Position numbers and translations under genes: made by a program. 64,000 bases of DNA from positions 124,001 to 188,000 of the forward strand of contig NZ_JACYXE010000007.1 in assembly GCF_014857905.1 (NCBI RefSeq). The letters are read 5' to 3'. This stretch comes from Agilicoccus flavus (GTDB lineage Bacteria > Actinomycetota > Actinomycetes > Actinomycetales > Dermatophilaceae). Shown one piece after another: positions 15,731 to 23,255 of this stretch. The notes under the pieces were generated by a model. It had not been told where the DNA came from, made no database searches, and saw only the letters and a list, made by a program, of their open reading frames with translations. Each line of letters begins with the position of its first letter. Position 1 is the first letter of the stretch.

Positions 15731-15750
15731 GGACAGATCCTGTCCGCTGA
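15731..15750. promoter_or_regulatory. Second copy of the WYL operator sequence
   Basis: GGACAGATCCTGTCCGCTGA matches 18 of 20 bases of 3877-3896 (differing at positions 6 and 20). The dyad here is shorter (GGACA/TGTCC). It overlaps the -35 region of the cysteine hydrolase promoter. Binding by the regulator encoded at 3915 is inferred. Confidence 0.6.
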
Positions 15751-15786
15751 CCGCCCACCTCGTCATTGCGCGGGGCCGGTGTGTCC

Positions 15787-16158
15787 CTACCCTGCGTCGA
15801 GCGCCGCTCGGACCGCGGCGATCACGTCGTCGTCGGCGGCGCCCAGCCCGCGGGCGTCGGCGACGAAGCGGCGCGTCAGCGCGGCCAGGCGGGAGTCGCC
15901 GTCCTCGGCGACGAACCCGCCGCACACGCGGGTGCCCGCCCCGCGGCGCGTCTGCACGAGCCCCTGCGCCTCGAGCTCGCGGTAGGCCCGCGAGACGGTG
16001 CCCGGCGCGAGCCCGAGGTCGCCGGCGAGCTGGCGCACCGGGGCGAGGCGGGCGTCCCGCGGCAGGACCCCCGTGGTGATGAGCGCCTCGAGCTGGCTGC
16101 GGAGCTGCTCGAACGGCGGGGTCGGGTCGCTCGGGTCGACGGTGACGTCGGCGCTCAC
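15787..16158 (-). CDS. GntR family transcriptional regulator (YtrA-like)
   Basis: A 123-residue regulator consisting of little more than a GntR winged helix (about residues 10-78; VRQLAGDLGLAPGTVSRAY is the HTH) and a short dimerising helix, as in the YtrA subfamily that controls membrane transporter operons. The start is GTG at 16158, which overlaps the stop of the upstream membrane-protein gene by 4 bp. The long open frame that continues upstream overlaps that gene entirely and is a shadow. The operon order, membrane protein then regulator, with a palindrome before the first gene, suggests autoregulation. Confidence 0.9.
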   Translation of the reverse strand: MSADVTVDPSDPTPPFEQLRSQLEALITTGVLPRDARLAPVRQLAGDLGLAPGTVSRAYRELEAQGLVQTRRGAGTRVCGGFVAEDGDSRLAALTRRFVADARGLGAADDDVIAAVRAALDAG

Positions 16159-17171
16159 GACGCCCGGGGTCCGTTCGGTGTGGTCGGCCCGGTCGGTTCG
16201 GTCGGGTTCGTCGCGACCGACGCGACCGTCGAGGCCGGCGGGGCCGCGAGCACGGACGCCGACCGGGCGCCCCGGGGCGGACGGGCCCCCGGCACGAGGA
16301 GCAGGACGGCGCACCAGATCGCGAGGACCGCCGCGATCGGCACCCCGAGCAGGCAGGCCCAGCCGAGCGCCGTGAGCCACGGCTGGGGCACGCCCGCCTC
16401 GGTGGAGCCCAGGGCGACGCTGCGCGCGGCGAGCCCCGCCGTGGCAAGGACCCCCATGGCCTCGAGGGCGACGCCGAGACCGGCGGCGGCGACGAGGGAC
16501 TCGGCCTGGCGTCGGCGGATCCAGTCGTCCACCCGGACGATCTCGCCGTCGGAGTCGTCGCGCGGGCGCCGGGCCACGACGACGAGGCCGACCAGGGTGA
16601 GCGCGGCCAGCAGCGCCAGGGCCGGCGCGAGGACCGACGAGTAGAAGGTCCCCGGCCACGGACCGGCCGACCCGCCGCCGTCGGGGGTGGTGTAGCTGAG
16701 CGACCGCCCGGCCCGGCCCAGGTCGTCGGCCGAGCCGAGGCCGGCGGCGAGGGCCAGGACCACGACGAGGGCGGCGAGGCAGAGCGCGGCCGCCAGGGTG
16801 ATCCCGCGCGGGGGCGTCGCCACGCCGCGACGTGCCCCCAGGCCCGCGCGCTGACCTCGCGCCGTGCCGCGAGCGGCGAGGTCGGCCGTGACGAGGGCCA
16901 CGACGACGACCGTCGCCCCGGCGAGCGGGGCCAGCGCCAGGCCCCGGCCGAGCCCGCCCGGCAGCGCGGCGACGACCCCGAAGGCCACGGCGCCGGCGGC
17001 GAGGCCGACCCATCGCCCGCGCGCGACGCGTCGCCGCAGCGCGTCCAACCCGGGACGGTCGCCGGCCGGCGCGGGGGCGGTTCGCCGCCGATGGGGACGG
17101 AGGACCAGCAGGACCACCACCGCCGCGAGGACGGCGAGGGTGGCGACGACGGTGACGAGGTAACTGCTCAC
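16155..17171 (-). CDS. Multi-pass membrane protein, unknown function
   Basis: A 338-residue hydrophobic protein with about seven predicted transmembrane helices: one at residues 5-25, then pairs around 55-95, 125-150, 185-210, 235-260 and 280-305. Between the fourth and fifth segments is a charged stretch (RRPRDDSDGEIVRVDDWIRRR). The C-terminus is Pro/Thr-rich. I recognise no catalytic motif. It is the first gene of a two-gene operon with the YtrA-like GntR regulator. In such pairs the membrane protein often belongs to a stress-responsive transporter or DUF1648-like family; this is a guess from context. Confidence 0.75.
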   Translation of the reverse strand: MSSYLVTVVATLAVLAAVVVLLVLRPHRRRTAPAPAGDRPGLDALRRRVARGRWVGLAAGAVAFGVVAALPGGLGRGLALAPLAGATVVVVALVTADLAARGTARGQRAGLGARRGVATPPRGITLAAALCLAALVVVLALAAGLGSADDLGRAGRSLSYTTPDGGGSAGPWPGTFYSSVLAPALALLAALTLVGLVVVARRPRDDSDGEIVRVDDWIRRRQAESLVAAAGLGVALEAMGVLATAGLAARSVALGSTEAGVPQPWLTALGWACLLGVPIAAVLAIWCAVLLLVPGARPPRGARSASVLAAPPASTVASVATNPTEPTGPTTPNGPRAS

Positions 17172-17226
17172 GGCGGCCTCCTGAGCGAGGAACGGGACGC
17201 CTCCAAGCGTGACGATCTTGTGCTAA

Positions 17227-17246
17227 TGTGTCAATGACTTGATACA
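17227..17246. promoter_or_regulatory. GntR-type palindrome over a consensus -35
   Basis: TGTGTCAA-TGAC-TTGATACA, arms matching at 7 of 8 positions, 56 bp before the membrane-protein start (17171). On the minus strand its inner part reads TTGACA, a perfect -35 hexamer (17229-17234). I could not pick a convincing -10. It is probably where the GntR protein represses its own operon. The rest of 17172-17488 shows only the promoter of the glycyl-tRNA synthetase gene. Confidence 0.55.
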
Positions 17247-17476
17247 AAAATCCCTGGGGCTGATCAGGTAACGTGGCGGCGAGGCGCGACACGGCGATCG
17301 CGCGGATCGGGGCCGCCGTCGCCGCGGAGCCCGGTTCCGGGGGCCGCTCCAGGGTCGAGGTGGCCCCGTGCGTCCCGGAGTGTCCGGGGGGCGCGGGTGG
17401 CCCGGCGCGTCCCTGGACGCCGTCCGGGCACGGGTCGGGCGCACGGTTGGCGTCGGGGGGTGCGGCGGCACTTCGC

Positions 17477-17482
17477 TAACCT
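17477..17482 (+). promoter_or_regulatory. -10 box TAACCT, leaderless GTG start at 17489
   Basis: TAACCT is followed by 6 bp and the GTG at 17489. There is no Shine-Dalgarno and no T-box-like leader, so the synthetase mRNA should begin at its start codon. Confidence 0.6.
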
Positions 17483-17488
17483 GAACCG

Positions 17489-20400
17489 GTGCTGACGATG
17501 CAAGACGCCCTGGCCCGCCTCTCCGACTACTGGACGTCGAAGGGTGCGCTCACGTGGCAGCCCATCAACACCGAGGTCGGGGCCGGCACGATGAACCTCG
17601 CCACCGTGCTGCGGGTGCTCGGCCCCGAGCCGTGGGACGTCGCCTACGTCGAGCCGTCCGTGCGCCCCGACGACTCGCGGTACGGACAGAACCCGAACCG
17701 CCTCCAGACGCACACGCAGTTCCAGGTCATCCTCAAGCCCGAGCCGGGCGACCCCCAGGAGCTCTACCTGGGCAGCCTCGAGGCCCTCGGCATCGACCTC
17801 GCCGCCCACGACGTCCGCTTCGTGGAGGACAACTGGGCGCAGCCAGCGATCGGCGCGTGGGGGCTGGGCTGGGAGGTCTGGCTCGACGGCATGGAGATCA
17901 CGCAGTTCACGTACTTCCAGCAGGTGGGCGGGCAGGACCTCGACCCCATCCCGGTCGAGCTCACCTACGGCATGGAGCGCATTCTCATGGCCGCGCAGGG
18001 GGTCACGCACTTCCGCGACATCGCGTACGCGCGCGCCGCCGACGGCCGGGTCGTCACGTACGGCGAGGCGTTCGGCCAGCAGGAGTACGAGATGAGCCGG
18101 TACTACCTCGACGACGCCGACGTGGACACCCAGCGCGTCCTCTACGAGAGCTACGTCTCCGAGGCCGGCCGGATGGTGGCGGCCCGCCTCCCCGTGCCCG
18201 CGCACCGATTCATCCTCAAGAGCAGCGACGCGTTCAACGTCCTCGACGCCCGCGGCGCCATCAGCACGACCGAGCGGGCCCAGGCGTTCGGCACGATGCG
18301 CCGCCTCATGCGCGACACCGCCGCGCTGTGGGTCGAGCGCCGCGAGGAGCTCGGCCTGCCGCTGCTGCCGCGCGGCGAGGACGGCGAGCTGCGGCCCGCC
18401 CCCGCGGCGCCCGAGCCGCCCGCGCTCGCGACCGACCTGCCGCACACGCCGCAGACCTTCGCGCTCGAGATCGGCGTCGAGGAGCTGCCGCCGCACGTCC
18501 TGCCCCAGGCCGTCGAGTCGGTCCGCGAGACGCTCGCCGGCCGACTGGCCGCGACGAAGCTCGAGCACGGCGAGATCACCGTCGACGGCACGCCGCGGCG
18601 CATCGTCGCGACCGTCGCGGACGTCGCGGCGGTCGAGCCCGACGCCACCGAGTTCCGCAAGGGCCCCAAGTGGGCCGTCGCGTTCGACGCCGCGGGGAAC
18701 CCGTCCAAGGCGCTCCAGGGCTTCGCCCGCGGGCAGGGCGTCGACGTGGCCGACGTCGTCAAGGCCGAGGTCGGCGGCAACGAGCACGCCTGCGTCGCCG
18801 TGGAGGCGCCCGGCCGCCGGGCCGTCGACGTCCTCGCCGAGATCGTCCAGGCCTGCGTCGGCGGCCTGCGCGCGGAGAAGAACATGCGCTGGCGCGATCC
18901 GGCGCTCTCGTACAGCCGGGCCATCCGCTGGCTCGTCGCCTACTGGGGGCCCGTGCTCGTGCCGGCGCGCGTCGGCGACTCCCACCTCGTCACGGGCACC
19001 CGCACCTACCTGCAGCGGGTCCCCGGCGGGGCGGAGTCCGGGACGCGCGCCGACGGGGCGCTGCTCGGGTGGGCGGAGGTCGGCGACGCCGACGAGCTGG
19101 TCCGGGTCATCGGGCGCGGTGGCATCCACCTCGACACGGCCGGCCGCCGCGCGGCGGTCGTCGAGCAGGCGATCGCCCTCGCCTCGGGAGTCGGCGGTGT
19201 CGTCGACGTCGAGGGCGAGAGTGCGCTCGTCGACGAGATCACCAACCTGGTCGAGGACCCGCACGGCGTCCTCGGCCACTTCGACGAGCGCTACCTCGAC
19301 CTGCCCGAGCAGGTGCTCGTCACCGTCATGCGCAAGCACCAGCGGTACCTGCCGGTGCGTTCCGCCGACGGCACGTTGCTCCCGCACTTCGTCACGATGG
19401 CGAACGGGTGGTGCGACGACGACGTCGTCCGCGCCGGCAACGAGTCGGTCATCCGCGCGCGGTACGAGGACGCGCTCTTCTTTTGGAACGCCGACCTGCA
19501 GGCGGAGTCCCTCGACGAGTTCGTCCCCGGCCTCGAGAAGCTGACGTTCGAGAACCGCCTCGGGTCCGTCGGGCTGCGGGCGCGGCGGATCGCCGGGGTC
19601 GCAGCCGCGCTGGCGGACGAGGTGGGACTGGACGGCGAGGACCGTGCGACGCTCCAGCGGGCCGGCGCCCTCGTCAAGTTCGACCTCGCGTCGCAAATGG
19701 TCGTCGAGATGAGCTCGCTCGCCGGGTTCATCGCCCGCGAGTACGCGCTGCGCAAGGGGGAGAGCCCCGCGGTCGCGCAGGCCCTGTACGAGACGGAGCA
19801 GCCGCACACCGCGGTCGACGCCGTCCCGCAGTCCGTCCCGGGGGCGCTGCTCGCGCTCGGTGACCGGTTCGACCTGCTCATGGCGATGTTCGCCCTCGGC
19901 GCGAAGCCGACGGGGTCGTCCGACCCGTTCGGGCTGCGCCGCGCGGCGCTCGGCGTCGTGCGCATCCTGCGCGAGCAGGGCGCCGGCGGACCGTCGGCCG
20001 GGCTCACCGTGCGTGACGGCCTCGCCGCCGCCGCGGCTCGCCTGGTCGAGCAGGGGGTCGAGGTGTCGGAGCAGGCCGTCGATGCGGCCGCCGAGTTCAC
20101 GACGGGCCGGTTCGCGCAGCTCCTGCGCGACGAGGGCGTCGCCGCCGACCTCGTCACCACCGTGCTGCCGACCGCCGATCGCCCCGGCGCACTCGCCCGC
20201 GCCCTCGCCGACGTCGAGTCCCTGCGCGGCGACCCCGACGTCGCCGCGCTCGTGGCCGCCCTCGTGCGGATCGAGCGCATCGTGCCCGCCGGCACGCCCG
20301 CGACCTACGACGCGGCCCTGCTCACCGAGCCCGCCGAGGTCGCGCTGCGCGAGCGCCTCGAGGCCCTCGGCGAGCACGACGACCTGCCGTCGTTCCACGC

Positions 20401-20566
20401 GGCGACGGGCGAGCTTGTCCCCGCCGTGAACCGGTTCTTCGACGACATCCTCGTCATGGCGCCGGAGGAGGACGTGCGGGCCGCCCGCCTCGGCCTCCTC
20501 GCCTCCGTCCGCGCCGCCGCCCCCGCCGGCCTCGACTACCGCACCCTCGACACGCTGCTGAGCTGA
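17489..20566 (+). CDS. glyQS: Glycyl-tRNA synthetase, fused alpha and beta subunits
   Basis: A 1025-residue single chain charging tRNA-Gly. Residues 1 to about 295 match the bacterial alpha subunit (GlyQ): LSDYWTSKG, EVGAGTMN, YVEPSVRPDDSRYG, ELTYGMERI. After a Pro/Ala-rich linker (about 300-318), the beta subunit (GlyS) begins with FALEIGVEELPPHVLP near 322 and continues through MRKHQRYLPV and the C-terminal anticodon-binding part. The alpha2beta2 enzyme is normally encoded by two genes; fusions are known from chlamydiae. Most actinobacteria instead carry the unrelated single-chain alpha2 synthetase of about 460 residues. The GTG start is supported by the -10 box; an in-frame ATG at 17498 is an alternative. 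Confidence 0.95.
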   Translation: MLTMQDALARLSDYWTSKGALTWQPINTEVGAGTMNLATVLRVLGPEPWDVAYVEPSVRPDDSRYGQNPNRLQTHTQFQVILKPEPGDPQELYLGSLEALGIDLAAHDVRFVEDNWAQPAIGAWGLGWEVWLDGMEITQFTYFQQVGGQDLDPIPVELTYGMERILMAAQGVTHFRDIAYARAADGRVVTYGEAFGQQEYEMSRYYLDDADVDTQRVLYESYVSEAGRMVAARLPVPAHRFILKSSDAFNVLDARGAISTTERAQAFGTMRRLMRDTAALWVERREELGLPLLPRGEDGELRPAPAAPEPPALATDLPHTPQTFALEIGVEELPPHVLPQAVESVRETLAGRLAATKLEHGEITVDGTPRRIVATVADVAAVEPDATEFRKGPKWAVAFDAAGNPSKALQGFARGQGVDVADVVKAEVGGNEHACVAVEAPGRRAVDVLAEIVQACVGGLRAEKNMRWRDPALSYSRAIRWLVAYWGPVLVPARVGDSHLVTGTRTYLQRVPGGAESGTRADGALLGWAEVGDADELVRVIGRGGIHLDTAGRRAAVVEQAIALASGVGGVVDVEGESALVDEITNLVEDPHGVLGHFDERYLDLPEQVLVTVMRKHQRYLPVRSADGTLLPHFVTMANGWCDDDVVRAGNESVIRARYEDALFFWNADLQAESLDEFVPGLEKLTFENRLGSVGLRARRIAGVAAALADEVGLDGEDRATLQRAGALVKFDLASQMVVEMSSLAGFIAREYALRKGESPAVAQALYETEQPHTAVDAVPQSVPGALLALGDRFDLLMAMFALGAKPTGSSDPFGLRRAALGVVRILREQGAGGPSAGLTVRDGLAAAAARLVEQGVEVSEQAVDAAAEFTTGRFAQLLRDEGVAADLVTTVLPTADRPGALARALADVESLRGDPDVAALVAALVRIERIVPAGTPATYDAALLTEPAEVALRERLEALGEHDDLPSFHAATGELVPAVNRFFDDILVMAPEEDVRAARLGLLASVRAAAPAGLDYRTLDTLLS

Positions 20567-20637
20567 GCCGCGACGCGTCTCCGGGGCGCGCGGCCCGCCG
20601 CGTCGCCGAGGGCGCCCGTCTGCGGAAGACTGCGCCC

Positions 20638-21468
20638 ATGCGGCAGTTCACGAACCACGGTCTGACCTTCGACGTCCGCGACGACGGGCCGACCGACGGC
20701 CCCGTCGTCGTCCTCCTGCACGGCTTCCCGCAGGACTCCTCGGCGTGGGCGGAGGTGACGCCGCGCCTCGTCGCCGCGGGGATGCGCGTCCTCGCGCCCG
20801 ACCTGCGCGGCTACTCACCGGGCGCGCGGCCACGGGATGTGGCCGCGTACCGGATCGAGGTGCTGGGCGGCGACGTCCTCGCCCTCCTGAGCGCCGCCGG
20901 CGTGGAGCGGGCGCACGTCGTCGGGCACGACTGGGGCGGGGCCCTGGCCTGGGAGGTCGCCCTCGCCGCGCCCGACCGGGTCGACTCCCTCACCGTCCTA
21001 TCCACCCCGCACCCCGCCGCGATGGGCTGGGCGATGCGCAACGCCGGCCAGAAGTGGCTCAGCTGGTACATGGCCGCCCTGCGGGTGCCGGTCCTGCCCG
21101 AGCGCGTCGTGCCGCGCCTGATCGCGGCGCAAGGGATGCGCGGGCTGGGCCTCGACCCCGAGCGCACGACGGCCTACGAGCGGCGGATGAGCGACCCGGA
21201 GGCGTTCGCGGCCGCGATCGCCTGGTATCGGGCCTTCCCGCAGAAGCGAACCGGGCCACTCCGCCCCGCCACCGGCCCGTGCACCGTCCCGACGACGTAC
21301 GTCTGGGGACGCCGCGACGCCTACCTCGGCGCCGCCGCCGCGCTGCGCACCGGCGACCACTGCGCCGCCGACTACCGGTTCGTCGACCTCGACGCCGACC
21401 ACTGGCTCCCCGAGAAGGAGCCCGAGGCCGTCGCCGACGCGATCCTCGCGCGGGCCGGTCTGACCTGA
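20638..21468 (+). CDS. Alpha/beta hydrolase, epoxide hydrolase-like
   Basis: A 276-residue cytosolic hydrolase. The oxyanion segment is LLHGFPQDSSAW (about residues 25-36), the nucleophile elbow is VGHDWGG (Asp near 100), the mark of epoxide hydrolases and haloalkane dehalogenases rather than serine esterases, and the catalytic His is in DADHWLPEKEP (about 258). A cap region (about 130-200) contains two tyrosines in TTAYERRM and WYRAFP, compatible with epoxide ring activation. Substrate unknown. It is followed by a hairpin shared with the convergent DUF5709 gene. Confidence 0.88.
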   Translation: MRQFTNHGLTFDVRDDGPTDGPVVVLLHGFPQDSSAWAEVTPRLVAAGMRVLAPDLRGYSPGARPRDVAAYRIEVLGGDVLALLSAAGVERAHVVGHDWGGALAWEVALAAPDRVDSLTVLSTPHPAAMGWAMRNAGQKWLSWYMAALRVPVLPERVVPRLIAAQGMRGLGLDPERTTAYERRMSDPEAFAAAIAWYRAFPQKRTGPLRPATGPCTVPTTYVWGRRDAYLGAAAALRTGDHCAADYRFVDLDADHWLPEKEPEAVADAILARAGLT

Positions 21469-21499
21469 GGCGACCCGGCCCTCACGCGCCCCTCTCGCG

Positions 21500-21536
21500 C
21501 GGACACCCCGCGACCCGGGTGGGTGCGGGGTGTCCG
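21500..21536. terminator. Bidirectional terminator hairpin
   Basis: Perfect 12-bp stem CGGACACCCCGC / GCGGGGTGTCCG with a 13-base loop, between convergent genes ending at 21468 (+) and 21548 (-). Confidence 0.75.
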
Positions 21537-21547
21537 GGGGAGCGCCG

Positions 21548-21967
21548 TCAGAGCGGTTCGTCGCCCTCGACGTGGATCGCGTCCTCCTCCGCGGGGTCGT
21601 CGACCCCGCGGAACTGCTGGTCGGAGTCGTCGCTGTCGCCGAGGAAGTCCTGGTCGGCCGGGATGGCGTCGGGGTCGTCGCCGCCCAGGTTCGCCGGCCC
21701 GTCGAGGCCGCTCTCGTTGTCGGGGGCGCCGTAGGCCGAGTCGGGGTCGGGCACCTCCTGGGCGATGCGCTGCTCGATCGACTCCTCGCCCTCCGGCCAG
21801 CCGGCCATCTCGCGCTCGGACGCGCGGGGCTGAGAATCCGGCGGCGTGACCGGCAGGTCGTCGGTCTCGTCGCCGCTGATCCGCGTCTCCTGGTCGGCCG
21901 GGTCGAGGTACTCGTCGAGGCCGGGGATCTCGCGCTCGGTCTGATCGGTGGTGGGCTCGTCGCTCAT
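21548..21967 (-). CDS. DUF5709-like acidic protein
   Basis: A 139-residue, strongly acidic, Asp/Glu/Pro-rich protein without hydrophobic segments, predicted largely disordered. Conserved-looking blocks are GLDEYLDPADQETR, EGEESIEQRIAQEVPDPD and a C-terminal DDPAEEDAIHVEGDEP. This arrangement resembles the actinobacterial DUF5709 family, whose role is unknown. The start is ATG at 21967 with GGAGGG upstream; the open frame extends further but the extra residues look like 5' leader. Family assignment is from remembered pattern and is moderate. Confidence 0.75.
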   Translation of the reverse strand: MSDEPTTDQTEREIPGLDEYLDPADQETRISGDETDDLPVTPPDSQPRASEREMAGWPEGEESIEQRIAQEVPDPDSAYGAPDNESGLDGPANLGGDDPDAIPADQDFLGDSDDSDQQFRGVDDPAEEDAIHVEGDEPL

Positions 21968-22046
21968 GCCCTCCAGCCTCCCGCCGCGGACCCGCGCAGG
22001 CAAACCGGACCCCTCGGGCGCGGGACCGCACCGCAGGGGGGTCGGG

Positions 22047-22155
22047 GTTTTCACGCGAACTGCACTGCCGATGACTCGCGGCCTGCAGGGGCGACCCGCT
22101 GACCGGCACCGTTGTCCGAGCCGCCTCGAAAGGCAGTGTCGTTGTCGTGAGATCT
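22047..22155. repeat. Degenerate copy of a ~110-bp inverted-repeat element
   Basis: The left end (22047-22068) and the reverse complement of the right end (22134-22155) match at about 17 of 22 bases, and both resemble the perfect 25-bp terminal inverted repeats of the element at 39004-39115 (TTTTCACG.CAACTGCACTGCC). Length and spacing are also similar. The interior includes TCCGAGCCGCCTC, seen again at 32360. It fills the gap between the DUF5709 and hydroxybutyrate dehydrogenase genes. Confidence 0.65.
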
Positions 22156-22181
22156 CTCCTCCGGCGCCGGACGAACGGACC

Positions 22182-22988
22182 TCAGCTCGCGGTCCAGCCC
22201 CCGTCCATGGGGTGGGACACCCCGGTGATCGACGCGGCGACGTCGGTGCACAGGAAGGCGGCGTACTCGGCGACCTCGGCGGGCTCGAGTAGGCGCTTGA
22301 TCGCGGGACGCACGAGCATGATCTTCTCGATCACCTCGTCCTCGCCGATGCCGTGCGTCCTCGCCTGGTCCGCGATCTGCTTCTCCACGAGCGGTGTCCG
22401 CACGTAGGCCGGGTTGAGGCAGTTGCTCGTCACGCCCTTGGCGGCGCCCTCGAGCGCGACGACCTTGCTCAGTCCCTCGAGGCCGTGCTTGGCGGTGACG
22501 TACGCCGACTTGAACGGCGACGCGACGAGCCCGTGCACCGAGCTGATGTTGACGACGCGGCCCCATCCGGCGGCGTACATGCGGGGCAGGCTCGCCCGGA
22601 TGAGCCGGAACGGCGCCTCCACCATGACGCGCTGGATGGCGACGAACACGTCGGGGTCGAACTCCTCGACGGGCGAGACCCGCTGGAAACCGGCGTTGTT
22701 GACGAGAATGTCGGCGCGGAACCGGTCGTCGTCGAGCGTGGCGAGCGTGGCCGGGTCCGACAGGTCCGCCCCGATGCCGGTCCCGCCGAACACCGCGGCG
22801 ACCTCGCGGGCCGTCTCCTCGTGCAGGTCGACGACGACGACCGAGGCGCCGGCGGCCGCGAGGCGCTGCGCGCAGGCGAGGCCGATGCCGCTGGCTCCGC
22901 CCGTGACGAGGGCGGTCTTGCCGGACAGGTCGACGTCGACGACGCGACCGGTGGCCGCGGACGGCGGCGGGACGGGGTTCTCGGACAC
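22182..22988 (-). CDS. bdhA: D-3-hydroxybutyrate dehydrogenase (SDR family)
   Basis: A 268-residue short-chain dehydrogenase. The NAD-binding motif TGGASGIG is near residue 30, NNAG near 98 and the catalytic Ser-Tyr-Lys is in ISSVHG...YVTAKHG (Tyr about 163, Lys about 167). SSVHGLVASPFKSAYVTAKH is characteristic of 3-hydroxybutyrate dehydrogenases, which oxidise the monomer released from PHB to acetoacetate. The start is GTG at 22988, with AAGGAG 6 bp upstream; 12 upstream in-frame codons lack an SD. It sits at the edge of the PHA island, downstream of the phasin and on the same strand, and a terminator lies between. Confidence 0.92.
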   Translation of the reverse strand: MSENPVPPPSAATGRVVDVDLSGKTALVTGGASGIGLACAQRLAAAGASVVVVDLHEETAREVAAVFGGTGIGADLSDPATLATLDDDRFRADILVNNAGFQRVSPVEEFDPDVFVAIQRVMVEAPFRLIRASLPRMYAAGWGRVVNISSVHGLVASPFKSAYVTAKHGLEGLSKVVALEGAAKGVTSNCLNPAYVRTPLVEKQIADQARTHGIGEDEVIEKIMLVRPAIKRLLEPAEVAEYAAFLCTDVAASITGVSHPMDGGWTAS

Positions 22989-23204
22989 GGACGACTCCTT
23001 CGTCGGCGGGCGGCGCGGCAGCACGCGGGATCGCGACCCACCCTAGCCAGGGCGCGGCCGGGGCCCGGCCCACGCGCGCCCGATCGAGGGGCGCGTGCGT
23101 GGCCGGGCAGGTCCGACGCCGCCCCACCCGCGCCCGGCGCCCGGCGCGCCGTGGGATCACGGCCGGACGCGGGCCGGACACGTCGTGGCGCCCCGGACAC
23201 GCCG

Positions 23205-23237
23205 AAGGGCCGCCCCCGCGGTGCGGGGACGGCCCTT
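23205..23237 (-). terminator. Terminator hairpin after the phasin gene
   Basis: AAGGGCCG and CCCCGC pair with GCGGGG and CGGCCCTT around a 3-base loop with one mismatch, giving a 14-bp stem 19 bp downstream of the phasin stop. It separates the phasin transcript from bdhA. Confidence 0.75.
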
Positions 23238-23255
23238 GGGATGACGCGGTGTGGC

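Noticed and set aside
15787-17292. A 501-residue version of the GntR regulator
   Set aside because: Everything before GTG 16158 overlaps the membrane protein gene in another frame; the short form matches the YtrA family length.
17172-17488. T-box riboswitch upstream of the glycyl-tRNA synthetase
   Set aside because: No T-box sequence or specifier stem, and the -10 box six bases from the GTG leaves no leader.
17264-20398. A 1044-codon open frame on the minus strand
   Set aside because: Antisense to the clear glycyl-tRNA synthetase gene; no recognisable domain.
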